A DNA stretch of 64,000 bases. Origin: Vibrio bivalvicida. GTDB lineage: Bacteria; Pseudomonadota; Gammaproteobacteria; Enterobacterales; Vibrionaceae. Under the pieces are notes generated by a model. The model did no database searches. It had not been told where the DNA came from and saw only the letters and a list, made by a program, of their open reading frames with translations. The stretch is from contig NZ_LLEI02000015.1 in the NCBI RefSeq assembly GCF_001399455.2, forward strand, positions 1 through 64,000, written 5' to 3'. Below, piece after piece: positions 1 to 8,309 of this stretch. Within the stretch, counting starts at the first letter, position 1. Each line of letters begins with the position of its first letter. Made by a program: the position numbers and the translations under genes.

Positions 1-103
1 CATAAGAGGACATTTTAAAATTGCTCAAACCGGACATTACTAAATTGCGCCTACATAATTGGTGCGTATTATGTACGTTATGTTAAATTAGATACCTTAT
101 TTA
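1..103. other. window edge, no gene seen
   Basis: I see no convincing coding start or end here. The stretch is AT-rich and ends in a plus-strand terminator, so it is probably the 3' untranslated end of a gene or RNA lying left of the window. Confidence 0.3.
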
Positions 104-133
104 GAAAGGACAGCCCGGTGTCCTTTCCATTTT
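104..133 (+). terminator. intrinsic terminator of an upstream plus-strand transcript
   Basis: A perfect 9-bp stem (GAAAGGACA at 104-112 with TGTCCTTTC at 119-127) encloses a 6-base loop and is followed by CATTTTT. No plus-strand gene is visible upstream inside the window, so the transcript starts left of it. Confidence 0.7.
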
Positions 134-240
134 TGCGGTTTAAGCGTTAGTTGATACTTTCGCATTAACCATAACTGGATTTACCATAAAATACCTAATA
201 ATCAGTTCGATAATCAAAGATTAACTCACTACTTATAGGT

Positions 241-552
241 TTAGCCGCCTGCAAGTTTTACTGTGTGGCCTTTCTTTTCTAAGTGCGCTTTGATTTTATC
301 ACGTGCGTCACCTTGAATTTCAATTGTGCCATCTTTTACTGAACCACCGCAGCCACAAACTTTTTTAAGTTCTGCTGCTAATAGTTTTAGCGGTGCATCG
401 TCTAAATCAAGACCGGTTACGATAGAAACGCCTTTACCTTTGCGTCCTTTCGTTTGGCGTTGGATACGAACGATACCGTCGCCTTTTTCACGTTGAGGTT
501 TGTCTTCTTCGGGTTTGATGCGACCTACGTCAGTGCTATATACAAGAGTCAT
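241..552 (-). CDS. yciH: YciH, SUI1/eIF1-like translation factor
   Basis: A 103-aa protein of the SUI1 (eIF1) family, the bacterial YciH group, which is linked to fidelity of translation initiation at the 30S ribosomal subunit. The family core is visible: the basic segment RQTKGRKGKGVSIVTGLDL at about residues 32-50, the VCGCGGSVKDG segment at about 65-75, and the closing EIQGDARDKI...L.KKGHTVKLAGG. Length is close to the E. coli protein (about 108 aa). It lies 6 bases downstream of another minus-strand gene and is probably cotranscribed with it. No terminator is obvious after it. The family assignment is firm; the physiological role is taken from the family. Confidence 0.93.
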   Translation of the reverse strand: MTLVYSTDVGRIKPEEDKPQREKGDGIVRIQRQTKGRKGKGVSIVTGLDLDDAPLKLLAAELKKVCGCGGSVKDGTIEIQGDARDKIKAHLEKKGHTVKLAGG

Positions 553-558
553 ACAGTT

Positions 559-936
559 CTACTTCTTTTGTTGCTGTTCAGCTTTTTGCTTAGCGACTAA
601 GTATGCCTCTATGTGCTTCTGAATAGCAAGCTTTCCGCCTTTGATTAGCCTACCGTTAAAGAAGCAGTACCAACTGTTTGCGTCACCTGTGTCATTTTTG
701 ATGGTGTAGCCGTGGAAATTCTCTTGGGCGGGTTGCCCTTCAGCTTTCTTTGTATTCGCCAGAGAATTGAATTCTTTAGGATCGATAATTGTTGCGGTAT
801 CACAAAACCAATCAATGCTCTTCTTTACGGCTGCCATACTTCCTGACAACACGTGTTGCTTGATTTGTACTTGCCATATTTCTGTCGAATTCCCAGCAGA
901 TTTGAGGGTAAAACCTCTATAAGTCGCAGCAGCCAT
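559..936 (-). CDS. small conserved hypothetical protein, DUF3319-like
   Basis: A 125-aa soluble, lysine-rich protein if started at the ATG giving MAAATYRGFTLKSAG. The open frame runs up to a TTG at 996, but the extra N-terminus is AT-rich and unlike the rest. No start has a strong Shine-Dalgarno sequence. The protein contains two similar motifs, YRGFTLKSAGNSTEIWQV near the start and FHGYTIKNDTGDANSWYC at about residues 74-91, so it may be a duplicated small fold; each has an aromatic-Gly-aromatic-x-Ile/Leu-Lys core. It resembles the Vibrio family DUF3319 from memory. The C-terminus is a lysine/glutamine tail. It probably forms an operon with yciH and is divergent from the recombinase gene. 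Function is unknown. Confidence 0.75.
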   Translation of the reverse strand: MAAATYRGFTLKSAGNSTEIWQVQIKQHVLSGSMAAVKKSIDWFCDTATIIDPKEFNSLANTKKAEGQPAQENFHGYTIKNDTGDANSWYCFFNGRLIKGGKLAIQKHIEAYLVAKQKAEQQQKK

Positions 937-1035
937 AATCATTATTATCTTTGTATTCAGATAGTTTAATAATAATTGTAAATCTCTCATTATCAAGTAT
1001 ATTTATCATACATTTAGTGGTTATGGTGCGTTAAA

Positions 1036-1992
1036 ATGCGGAAAAATGTTCGCGTCGTCACATGTGAAGATGAGAGAATACAATTCGTTAATAAGTTATT
1101 AAACAATATAACTATCGAAGAGTTAGATGAATTAATGAATGGTGAATACGCCCGCAACTCTCTTTTAGCTATGCGCAAAGATTGGAATCTGTTTAACGAT
1201 TTTTGTGCAAATAGAGGTGTACAATCTCTGCCCGCAGCTTCTACCGCTGTACGTTTGTTCTTAGAAAAAGAGTCTAAGCAAAGGAAATATTCAACCACTA
1301 AACGTTACGGTGTGACCATTTATTTGATTCATAAGACTCTAGGAATGCCTGACCCTACTTCCAATGTTTCTGTTAGGAACTTGCTAGCTTCTCTTCGGAT
1401 TGACAAGAAAGCAGATGCAAAATCAACCACTCCTTTTAATAGACAGCATCTTACGGAGCTGACAAACCTACTCGGTTCTTCAAAACACCTCCGCGATATT
1501 AGAAACCTTGCGATATATCACCTGATGTTCGAATGTATGCTTAAACGCTCTGAATTGAGGGATTTAAGTATTGATAGTGTTTGTCTTGATAAATCTGTCT
1601 TTAAAGTTTGGATAGAAAATGAAGAGTACCCCCTTTCAGAGGACGCCTCCGAAATTTTGACTCGCTGGATAAATGTACGTGGTAGCCATAATGGTGCAAT
1701 TTTTAATTCTATAGATAAGCACGGAAACTTAAGTAATGAAACGCTAGACGACTCATCAGTATATCGGATTTTGCGTTCGGCCAGCGACAAACTAAAACTT
1801 GATGTTAAGTTTTCTGGGCAGTCGCTACGAGTTGGAGCCGCAAATGAGCTTGCTTCACAAGGCATGAAGGTAAAAGATATTCAGCGTTTCGGGCGATGGA
1901 AGAGTGCTGCTATGCCTTATCAATACGTTGGCAATCAATCGCAAGCAGCACTAGAGCGTATGGTTTACAAAAGCTTTAAACCTTGGGACTAG
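1036..1992 (+). CDS. Cre-like tyrosine recombinase
   Basis: A 318-aa site-specific recombinase/integrase. An N-terminal core-binding (SAM-like) part covers about residues 25-125 and a catalytic domain about 135-310. The catalytic residues match Cre in order and spacing: R171 in MLKRSEL, box II SGQSLRVGAA with R265, W288 in FGRWKS, and the nucleophile Y297 in YQYVGN. Cre has H-x-x-R in box II; here the histidine position is Gln262. The spacings (3, 23 and 9 residues) equal those of Cre. The ATG at 1036 has only a weak ribosome site. The gene's 3' end overlaps the convergent ddl by 4 bases, and no phage, plasmid or attachment-site signal lies nearby. It may be a domesticated recombinase. Its target is unknown. 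Confidence 0.85.
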   Translation: MRKNVRVVTCEDERIQFVNKLLNNITIEELDELMNGEYARNSLLAMRKDWNLFNDFCANRGVQSLPAASTAVRLFLEKESKQRKYSTTKRYGVTIYLIHKTLGMPDPTSNVSVRNLLASLRIDKKADAKSTTPFNRQHLTELTNLLGSSKHLRDIRNLAIYHLMFECMLKRSELRDLSIDSVCLDKSVFKVWIENEEYPLSEDASEILTRWINVRGSHNGAIFNSIDKHGNLSNETLDDSSVYRILRSASDKLKLDVKFSGQSLRVGAANELASQGMKVKDIQRFGRWKSAAMPYQYVGNQSQAALERMVYKSFKPWD

Positions 1993-2981
1993 AGAGAACT
2001 CTTCACACAATCTGCCAAGAAACCCGCAAATGAATGTCCGTTATGCTCTAGCATTTTCGGGAACATTGAAATCGGAGTCATTCCCGGGAACGTATTGACT
2101 TCGTTAAGGTAAATCTTTCCATCCGGAGTTAAGAAGAAGTCAATGCGAGACAGGTGACGTAAACGCATTTGAGTGAATACTTTTTCGGAGCTCTGACGAA
2201 TCAATTCAAGCTGCTCTTGGTTAAGGTTTGATGCCTCCACCTTAGTGACCGAATGGCTTGAAGTACTGTACTTTTCTTCGTAGCTATAGAAAGCATCTTC
2301 CGGTGCGATGATTTCACCTGGCTTTGATATGTGAAGTTCACCTTCGTACTCATACGCTGCGACTTCAAGCTCTCTCGGTTTCACTGCTTGCTCGACTAAT
2401 ACTTGATCTGAATAGCCGAATGCATCATTAAGTGCCTTTTGAAGTTGGGAGATTTCCGTTACCTTGTAACATCCTACAGATGAACCCTGCCTAGCTGCTT
2501 TGACGAACACAGAGCCCCACTCTTTAAACGCGACTTCGCTTCGTTTGTATGCTTCTTGGTTGTTTTCTGAAAGGAAAATGTAAGGCGTGTTAGGAATACC
2601 TAGCGCATCATACCAAAGCTTGGATGTTATCTTATTGAAGCTATTGGTGCTCGCTTCTGGGCCGCAACCCAAATAAGGAATTCCTGAAAGCTCTAGCATT
2701 GATTGAATGTCACCAGTCTCACCTGGAAAACCGTGGATGCAAGGGACAACAAAGTCTAATTTTGTTGATCCAGAATCAGTGTTAATAGTGCCAGCGTTAG
2801 TATCTAAATAAGTAAGTTCACCTTCATTAGTAAACCAACCATCCGTTTTCATTTCGATACGAACAACGTTAAAACCTTTCGTTGATTCTAATTGAGACTG
2901 TAGGAAATCGGCGGAAACCAGTGAGACTTCGTGTTCAGAAGAACCACCGCCGCAAAGAAGAAGAATAGTCGTATTTGTCAT
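1989..2981 (-). CDS. ddl: D-alanine--D-alanine ligase
   Basis: A 330-aa ATP-grasp enzyme that joins two D-alanines for peptidoglycan precursors in the cytoplasm. Visible signatures are the N-terminal CGGGSSEHEVSLVSA (residues 10-24), the ATP-binding loop RQGSSVGC near 164-171, and the C-terminal metal and substrate motif NEVNTFPGMTPISMFP. Length is normal for DdlA-type enzymes. It is not in a division/cell-wall cluster but stands alone, as I recall for the chromosome II copy in Vibrio. The next plus-strand gene runs convergently into its 3' end with a 4-base overlap and no terminator between, so read-through from either side could produce antisense RNA. Confidence 0.95.
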   Translation of the reverse strand: MTNTTILLLCGGGSSEHEVSLVSADFLQSQLESTKGFNVVRIEMKTDGWFTNEGELTYLDTNAGTINTDSGSTKLDFVVPCIHGFPGETGDIQSMLELSGIPYLGCGPEASTNSFNKITSKLWYDALGIPNTPYIFLSENNQEAYKRSEVAFKEWGSVFVKAARQGSSVGCYKVTEISQLQKALNDAFGYSDQVLVEQAVKPRELEVAAYEYEGELHISKPGEIIAPEDAFYSYEEKYSTSSHSVTKVEASNLNQEQLELIRQSSEKVFTQMRLRHLSRIDFFLTPDGKIYLNEVNTFPGMTPISMFPKMLEHNGHSFAGFLADCVKSSL

Positions 2982-3104
2982 TAAATATCTTTCCGTGAGA
3001 CAACAGGAGAATCTCAGACCATGATAATAAAAACCAGTATGACTTACACGGTTTTACCAGACAAAAATCCGTTTTGTCATCTGAGCGAAGAAAATATAGA
3101 CGAT

Positions 3105-3129
3105 AAAAAAGGGGGCGAATGCCCCTTTA
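3105..3129 (-). terminator. intrinsic terminator after the SPOR lipoprotein gene
   Basis: On the minus strand AAAGGGGC, ATTC and GCCCCC form a short GC stem followed by a run of T (plus-strand A run at 3105-3110). It sits just below the stop codon of the SPOR gene. Confidence 0.8.
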
Positions 3130-3136
3130 ACCTGTA

Positions 3137-3712
3137 TTAGTTGAGTTTGTTCAGAGTTGGATATTGTGAGTTCTTAATATCATCGATGCTCTTCACAAAT
3201 GGTTTTAGCGATTGGAACTCAGTAGGCAATTCAGGAATTGCCGCTTTTGCATCTGTACGTGTTGCATAATCGCCATAAAGAACCGTATACCACTTAGTAC
3301 CATTGACAATTTTGTAGTTTCCCCAAATTGGCTGGTTGTCTTTTCGTGGTAGTTTGCGCGCAAAGTGATCGACTTTAGTTTGTGAGCCGACTGCGACAAC
3401 CTGAATCGTGAAACCGTACCGTGGGTTCATAGCTTGCTGTTTGGCGGTTGGTGGAATAATCGCAACCGCTGGCTTTGCCTTAGCTTGCATCTTCACCGTT
3501 TTACTCTGTTGAGGCGATGCAGTATTTACAACTTTAGCAACGTTATCTTCAGAGATGCCTTCAGTCATTCCTTGCTGCGCCACAACAGGTTGTTCAACCT
3601 TTGCTGTTTTGTAATCCTCACGATAGCTTTCTGAGCTTACGTCCGTCACATAATCGCTCGAAACACATGCAGAAAGCACCACTGATAAGCCAACAATCGC
3701 TATTTTTTTCAT
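3137..3712 (-). CDS. SPOR-domain lipoprotein
   Basis: A 191-aa predicted lipoprotein. The N-terminus MKKIAIVGLSVVLSAC is a lipoprotein signal peptide with lipobox LSAC (Cys16). A low-complexity Ala/Val/Lys/Gln linker runs to about residue 95. A SPOR domain follows at about 98-180 (RYGFTIQVVAVGS, then VNGTKWYTVLYGDYATRTDA). SPOR domains bind glycan strands lacking stem peptides, usually at the division septum. The +2 residue is Val, so an outer-membrane location is likely by the usual sorting rule. It is monocistronic, with its own terminator, downstream of a long AT-rich promoter region shared divergently with the acetyltransferase gene. Whether it acts in division is inferred only from the domain. 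Confidence 0.85.
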   Translation of the reverse strand: MKKIAIVGLSVVLSACVSSDYVTDVSSESYREDYKTAKVEQPVVAQQGMTEGISEDNVAKVVNTASPQQSKTVKMQAKAKPAVAIIPPTAKQQAMNPRYGFTIQVVAVGSQTKVDHFARKLPRKDNQPIWGNYKIVNGTKWYTVLYGDYATRTDAKAAIPELPTEFQSLKPFVKSIDDIKNSQYPTLNKLN

Positions 3713-3930
3713 GAATTATTCAAATGCCTTAACTAGTAATTACTGTAAATCATGCCGTTAGATAGACTTAGAATCAACCCAACATTTTAATTATATATCA
3801 ATACTCTGTGACACATGGCACAAACTTCACCTGTACCTCAGTGATCTGATTAAAACAACATCAAAAATACCAAGTATTAACGTTCTTTGTTGGTTACGAT
3901 TATACGTGTCGCCCCTTCAGGAGCCTAGCC

Positions 3931-6612
3931 ATGAGCCACCTTACCCACCTATTGAAACCCCAATCTGTTGCAGTTATTGGAGCATCAATCAAACCGATGC
4001 GTGCTGGCAATATCGTTATGAAAAACTTACTCCATGGCGGTTTTGAAGGCGCGATCATGCCGGTCACACCAAAATACTCGTCTGTTTGTGGGGTTCTAGC
4101 TTACTCGTCAATAGAACAGCTACCCATAGTGCCCGATGTCGCCATTTTATGTACTCACGCAAAGTACAACCAAAAGCTGTTTCAACAACTGGCAGATAAG
4201 GGAGTGAAAGCGGTCATCGTCCTATCAGCGGATATGCATTTTGCAAATGAGGAAGGTGAAAGTATTCAAGTGGCTTGCTTGTCGATCGCTCGTAATAATG
4301 GCATCAGAATTTTAGGCCCCAACAGTTTAGGGCTTGTATTGCCGTGGGTGAATTTTAATGCGTCATTCTCACCTGTGACAGCAATCAAGGGTAAGATCGC
4401 TTTCATCTCACAATCTGCTGCCATGTGTACCACTATCTTGGATTGGGCAAACGACAAAAATATAGGCTTTTCTGCGTTTGTATCTTTGGGTAATGCTCTT
4501 GATATTGATTTTGCCGATCTTCTTGATCACTTATGTACAGATTCTCACACCGAAGCAATCTTGCTCTACGTGGATACGATTAAAGATGCTAGGCGATTTA
4601 TGTCTGCCGCACGCGCTGCGTCTCGGAATCGCCGAATATTGGTGTTAAAAGGCGGTAGGACCTTAGCGGGCAGAATCGCAGCGCGAGCGCACACGGGGGG
4701 AGATGACACACTAGATATTATTTACGACTCAGCAATTCGTCGTACAGGTATGCTCCGGGTAAACAATTCGCACGAGCTATTCGCTGCGGTAGAGACACTC
4801 ACCCACTCGGTTCCACTGCGAGGGGAAAAGCTTGCGATTATCACAAATGGTGGTGGCCCAGCGATCATGGCCGTTGATACCCTATTGCAACGCGGTGGTA
4901 AGCTCGCTGATCTTTCTGAAGAAATCATTGAGAAACTGAGTAACATCCTCCCTGCGAGTTGGAGCCAAAACAATCCAATTGATATGGTTGGCGATGCCGA
5001 TGATAAACGTTACATAGAAACGTTAAATACGGTCATGGACGCTGATTGCGCTGATGCAATTCTCATCATGCATAGCCCTTCAGCAGTAGCGCACTCAGAG
5101 CAAACGGCTAAAGCGATAGTCGAAGCGATAAAATCACATCCTAGACATAGGCGTTTCAACTTTCTAACTAACTGGTCAGGAGAACTAACGGCAAAACCAG
5201 CGCGGGATATTTTTACACAAGCAGGAATACCGACCTATCGTACTCCTGAGAGCGCAGTAGTCGCCTTTATGCACCTGGTGGAGTACAGGCGAAACCAGAA
5301 ACAGCTAATGGAAACACCTACCACGGCTGAACCAGTACACATTGTAGAACTCAACGAAGCCAAAAAGTGGATAGATACTAAGTTACTGGATAAAGATACA
5401 GTATCATTGGATACCCATCAAATTGGTACATTTTTGCGTCATTTTGACTTTCGTGTTTTGCCAACTTGGATTGCGTCTGACTCTAGTGAGGCGGTCCATG
5501 TTGCTGAACAAATTGGTTATCCGGTCGCTGTTAAATTGCGCTCGCCAGATATTGCGCATAAGTCAGATGTTCAAGGGGTGATGCTTAATTTACGTAATAG
5601 TAGTGAAGTTGCTAGTGCGTCTGAAGCGATTTTGGATCGCACGAATCTCTCTTACCCGTCCGCTAATATTCATGGCCTGTTGGTGCAAGGTATGGCGAAG
5701 CTGGCCGGAGGTGAGGAAATTCGGATCAAAGTAAAAACTGATGAAACCTTTGGCCCTGTGATTCTTATTGGTCAAGGTGGCTCTGAATGGGATGAATCTA
5801 TCGATGCTGCTTCAGCTCTGCCCCCACTCAATATGGCGCTTGCTAGGTATCTAATCGTTCGTGCAATCAAAAGTGGAAAGATTCGTCCGCAGAAACTACC
5901 CGAACCAATGGACATTCACGGCTTGTCAGAGCTTTTGGTTCGTATCTCGCAAATGGTGGTTGATTGTCCGCAAGTTCATGAGCTGGATATACACCCAGTA
6001 CTCGCAAATGGTTCTGAATTCACCATTTTAGATGCAGACCTAATTCTGAAGAAATATGAAGGGGACGCACAACAACGTTTGGCTATCCGCCCCTATCCTG
6101 TTGAGTACGAACAAATCATCACCCTGAAGGATGGAGAAGAAGTACTGCTTAGGCCAATCCTACCGGAAGATGAACCTCATCATGCTGATTTTATTCATAA
6201 TGTATCAAAAGAAGATCTATATAAGCGATTTTTTTCAGATGTGGGTGAATTCAATCATGAGGCATTAGCTAATCTGACACAAATCGATTACGACCGCGAA
6301 ATGGCGTTTGTTGCTGTAAGTCAAACCCGTGTAGGTAGCCCTATTATTGGTGTGTCGCGCGCACTTATTAACCCAGATAATACCGATGCCGAGTTCGCAA
6401 TTTTGATTCGTTCTGACTTAAAGGGCAATGGTCTGGGCAAAGTGTTGATGAACAAAATCATTGAATACTGTCAGCATAAAGGAACTAAACAGATGTCTGG
6501 TATGACAATGCCGACGAACCGTGGGATGCTGATGCTGGCTCAGAGCCTCGGCTTCACTTTAGATGTTCAGTTCGAAGAAGGTACAGCCGATATGATTCTC
6601 ACTTTGAATTGA
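3931..6612 (+). CDS. pat: Pat-type protein lysine acetyltransferase (acyl-CoA synthetase-like plus GNAT)
   Basis: An 893-aa protein of the Pat/PatZ (YfiQ) group. Order of domains: CoA-binding Rossmann domain (about 1-130, VAVIGASIKPMRAGN), succinyl-CoA-ligase-like domains (about 150-440, with FVSLGNALDIDFADLL and AARAHTGG), ATP-grasp domain (about 490-720, GYPVAVKLRSPDIAHKSDVQ) and a C-terminal GNAT domain (about 735-893, with E821 and acetyl-CoA loop DLKGNGLGKVL). In enteric bacteria Pat acetylates and inactivates acetyl-CoA synthetase and other enzymes. AGGAG lies 7 bases before the ATG. The gene is monocistronic and ends in a terminator. GNAT activity is the likely function; whether the synthetase half still makes acyl-CoA cannot be judged here. 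Confidence 0.92.
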   Translation: MSHLTHLLKPQSVAVIGASIKPMRAGNIVMKNLLHGGFEGAIMPVTPKYSSVCGVLAYSSIEQLPIVPDVAILCTHAKYNQKLFQQLADKGVKAVIVLSADMHFANEEGESIQVACLSIARNNGIRILGPNSLGLVLPWVNFNASFSPVTAIKGKIAFISQSAAMCTTILDWANDKNIGFSAFVSLGNALDIDFADLLDHLCTDSHTEAILLYVDTIKDARRFMSAARAASRNRRILVLKGGRTLAGRIAARAHTGGDDTLDIIYDSAIRRTGMLRVNNSHELFAAVETLTHSVPLRGEKLAIITNGGGPAIMAVDTLLQRGGKLADLSEEIIEKLSNILPASWSQNNPIDMVGDADDKRYIETLNTVMDADCADAILIMHSPSAVAHSEQTAKAIVEAIKSHPRHRRFNFLTNWSGELTAKPARDIFTQAGIPTYRTPESAVVAFMHLVEYRRNQKQLMETPTTAEPVHIVELNEAKKWIDTKLLDKDTVSLDTHQIGTFLRHFDFRVLPTWIASDSSEAVHVAEQIGYPVAVKLRSPDIAHKSDVQGVMLNLRNSSEVASASEAILDRTNLSYPSANIHGLLVQGMAKLAGGEEIRIKVKTDETFGPVILIGQGGSEWDESIDAASALPPLNMALARYLIVRAIKSGKIRPQKLPEPMDIHGLSELLVRISQMVVDCPQVHELDIHPVLANGSEFTILDADLILKKYEGDAQQRLAIRPYPVEYEQIITLKDGEEVLLRPILPEDEPHHADFIHNVSKEDLYKRFFSDVGEFNHEALANLTQIDYDREMAFVAVSQTRVGSPIIGVSRALINPDNTDAEFAILIRSDLKGNGLGKVLMNKIIEYCQHKGTKQMSGMTMPTNRGMLMLAQSLGFTLDVQFEEGTADMILTLN

Positions 6613-6635
6613 GTGGATTACTGGCTCTAAACATG

Positions 6636-6666
6636 TGCTGCTCGATCATAGAGCGGCATTTTATTT
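6636..6666 (+). terminator. terminator of the pat gene
   Basis: The arms TGCTGCTC (6636-6643) and GAGCGGCA (6651-6658) pair with one G-U, followed by TTTTATTT. Confidence 0.75.
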
Positions 6667-6734
6667 AACTCGTTCATCAAATTGGTTATTCGGTTTTATT
6701 TAGGTTGCGCGAATGAAAAAGTGCTTGTAATATC

Positions 6735-6752
6735 AATCGTAATTCGACGATT
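6735..6752. promoter_or_regulatory. operator O1 upstream of arsR
   Basis: AATCGT-AATTCG-ACGATT is a perfect 6-bp inverted repeat with a 6-base spacer, lying just upstream of arsR. The same element, with one spacer change, occurs before acr3 (7165-7182). ArsR-family repressors bind such inverted repeats and release on arsenite, so this is very likely the autoregulatory site. Confidence 0.8.
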
Positions 6753-6772
6753 AACTATTGAGTATCCATAGA

Positions 6773-7114
6773 ATGAATAAACAGTGCAGTAGTACAAACG
6801 CACAAGCTTTTGATTCCTCAGAGCGTGAACTTGAGCTAGAGATAAGGTTCGCTGCCCAAGCAAAAGCTTTGTCTCACCCTGCCCGCGTTCGAATCGTCAA
6901 GATTCTTTTGAACTTGGAAAAACTTGACGGCTGCCTGAACAGTGACTTGGTTTCTGAACTAGGGCTCGCACAGTCAACCGTATCAGAGCATTTGAGAGTT
7001 TTGAAACAAGCGGGATTTATTACCGCTGAATCAATACCACCTAAAGTGTGTTATCGCGTTAACAAGACAGAAATTGATGAGTTTTCAAGTCAATTTAATT
7101 CTATATTTAGTTAA
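6773..7114 (+). CDS. arsR: ArsR-family metalloregulator
   Basis: A 113-aa winged-helix repressor. The ATG at 6773 is preferred; a TTG at 6758 would add five residues and sits closer to the operator. The helix-turn-helix is clear: AKALSHPARVRIVKILL, then NSDLVSELGLAQSTVSEHLRVLKQAGFI. Three cysteines are present, near the N-terminus (Cys5), in LDGCLNSDLV and in KVCYRV; the canonical ELCVCDL metal site of enteric ArsR is absent, so As(III) would have to bind through this different set. It is followed by a hairpin terminator and then by acr3. Identical operators in front of both genes indicate that it represses itself and the transporter. Confidence 0.88.
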   Translation: MNKQCSSTNAQAFDSSERELELEIRFAAQAKALSHPARVRIVKILLNLEKLDGCLNSDLVSELGLAQSTVSEHLRVLKQAGFITAESIPPKVCYRVNKTEIDEFSSQFNSIFS

Positions 7115-7123
7115 ACTAATTAC

Positions 7124-7154
7124 GGGAAGATCATTCATTATCTTCCCAATTTTT
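7124..7154 (+). terminator. terminator or attenuator between arsR and acr3
   Basis: GGGAAGAT (7124-7131) and ATCTTCCC (7140-7147) form an 8-bp stem followed by AATTTTT. It separates arsR from acr3, which then has its own operator. Confidence 0.65.
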
Positions 7155-7164
7155 AACCCCTTCC

Positions 7165-7182
7165 AATCGTCATTCGACGATT
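7165..7182. promoter_or_regulatory. operator O2 upstream of acr3
   Basis: AATCGT-CATTCG-ACGATT, the same inverted repeat as at 6735-6752. Over 22 bases around the two sites only one base differs. It lies 19 bases before the acr3 start codon. Confidence 0.8.
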
Positions 7183-7201
7183 AACGAATGGAGATGTTGC
7201 A

Positions 7202-8272
7202 ATGAATCAACAATTAGCAACTGAAGGTAGAACTACTTCAGCAGCCACAAATATGAGCTTTTTGGATCGTTATCTTACCGTTTGGATCTTTGTTGCTATG
7301 GCCGTTGGTATCGCAATTGGCGTGACTTTTCCTCAAGTTGCTCAGTGGAATGAATCTATGTCAGTTGGTAGTACCAATATTCCACTCGCAATCGGATTGA
7401 TCTTAATGATGTACCCCCCATTAGCCAAAGTTAACTATGGTTTACTAGGCAAGGTCAGTAGAGACAAAAAAGCAATCAAGCTGTCTTTGATAATGAACTG
7501 GATTGTTGGCCCTGTCTTAATGTTTGTTTTGGCATTGGTATTTTTGGCAGACAAACCTGGATATATGGTTGGTATCATTCTTATCGGGCTTGCTAGATGT
7601 ATTGCTATGGTACTTGTTTGGAATGATATCGGAGGTGGCAACAAAGAATATGGCGCAGCTTTGGTAGCTTTAAATAGCGCATTTCAGATTGTTACGTATA
7701 GCTTTATGGCATGGCTGTTTATTACTGTACTTCCACCTATATTTGGTTACCAAGGGTTTAATGTCGACATCTCTATGCTGGATATTGCTGAGAGCGTTTT
7801 GATTTACTTGGGTATTCCTTTCTTAGCAGGTTTTCTTAGCCGTAAGTGGTTAACTGCGCTAAAAGGCGAACAGTGGTACAACGAGCGGTTTCTTCCGCGT
7901 ATTTCGCCAATAACTTTAGTGGCTTTACTCGCAACCATCATTTTAATGTTTAGCCTAAAAGGCGAAATGATATTTGAATTGCCAATGGATGTTGTTCGAG
8001 TCGCTATCCCTTTATGTATCTACTTTGTCCTAATGTTTTTTGTTAGCTTCTTTGTTGGTAAAAAAATGGGCATCGATTACGACAAGAACGCGTCAATTGC
8101 ATTTACTGCAACAGGAAATAATTTTGAACTTGCTATAGCCGTTAGCATTGCGGTGTTTGGATTAAACTCTGACCAAGCTTTCGCTGGTGTTATTGGTCCT
8201 TTGATTGAAGTGCCAGTCTTGATAGCACTCGTAAATGTTGCGCTAAGAATGAAGAAGAAGTATTACGCTTAA
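7202..8272 (+). CDS. acr3: ACR3-family arsenite efflux permease
   Basis: A 356-aa inner-membrane protein with about ten hydrophobic segments that exports arsenite (or antimonite) using the proton gradient. The ACR3 signature region [13 protein letters not shown] is present with the essential cysteine at position 133. [11 protein letters not shown] and the late helix [20 protein letters not shown] are also typical. GGAG lies before the ATG at 7202. It is partnered with the upstream arsR and carries the matching operator. No arsenate reductase gene (arsC) is adjacent, so arsenate resistance would need a reductase encoded elsewhere. The gene is followed by a shared convergent terminator. Confidence 0.93.
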   Translation: MNQQLATEGRTTSAATNMSFLDRYLTVWIFVAMAVGIAIGVTFPQVAQWNESMSVGSTNIPLAIGLILMMYPPLAKVNYGLLGKVSRDKKAIKLSLIMNWIVGPVLMFVLALVFLADKPGYMVGIILIGLARCIAMVLVWNDIGGGNKEYGAALVALNSAFQIVTYSFMAWLFITVLPPIFGYQGFNVDISMLDIAESVLIYLGIPFLAGFLSRKWLTALKGEQWYNERFLPRISPITLVALLATIILMFSLKGEMIFELPMDVVRVAIPLCIYFVLMFFVSFFVGKKMGIDYDKNASIAFTATGNNFELAIAVSIAVFGLNSDQAFAGVIGPLIEVPVLIALVNVALRMKKKYYA

Positions 8273-8283
8273 ACTAAAGAAAC

Positions 8284-8307
8284 AAGGCTGGCATTAGCGT
8301 CAGCCTT
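8284..8307. terminator. convergent terminator between acr3 and the EAL gene
   Basis: AAGGCTG (8284-8290) and CAGCCTT (8301-8307) are inverted repeats in the short space between the two convergent stop codons. The flanking T runs are poor, so activity is inferred. Confidence 0.55.
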
Positions 8308-8309
8308 GC

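Noticed and set aside
1014..1298. minus-strand open frame of 94 codons over the recombinase start
   Set aside because: It lies opposite the recombinase coding region, has no family features and no ribosome site.
1036..1992. integron integrase (IntI) with cassette array
   Set aside because: The box spacing follows Cre, the IntI-specific insert is not seen, and no attC-like repeats occur nearby.
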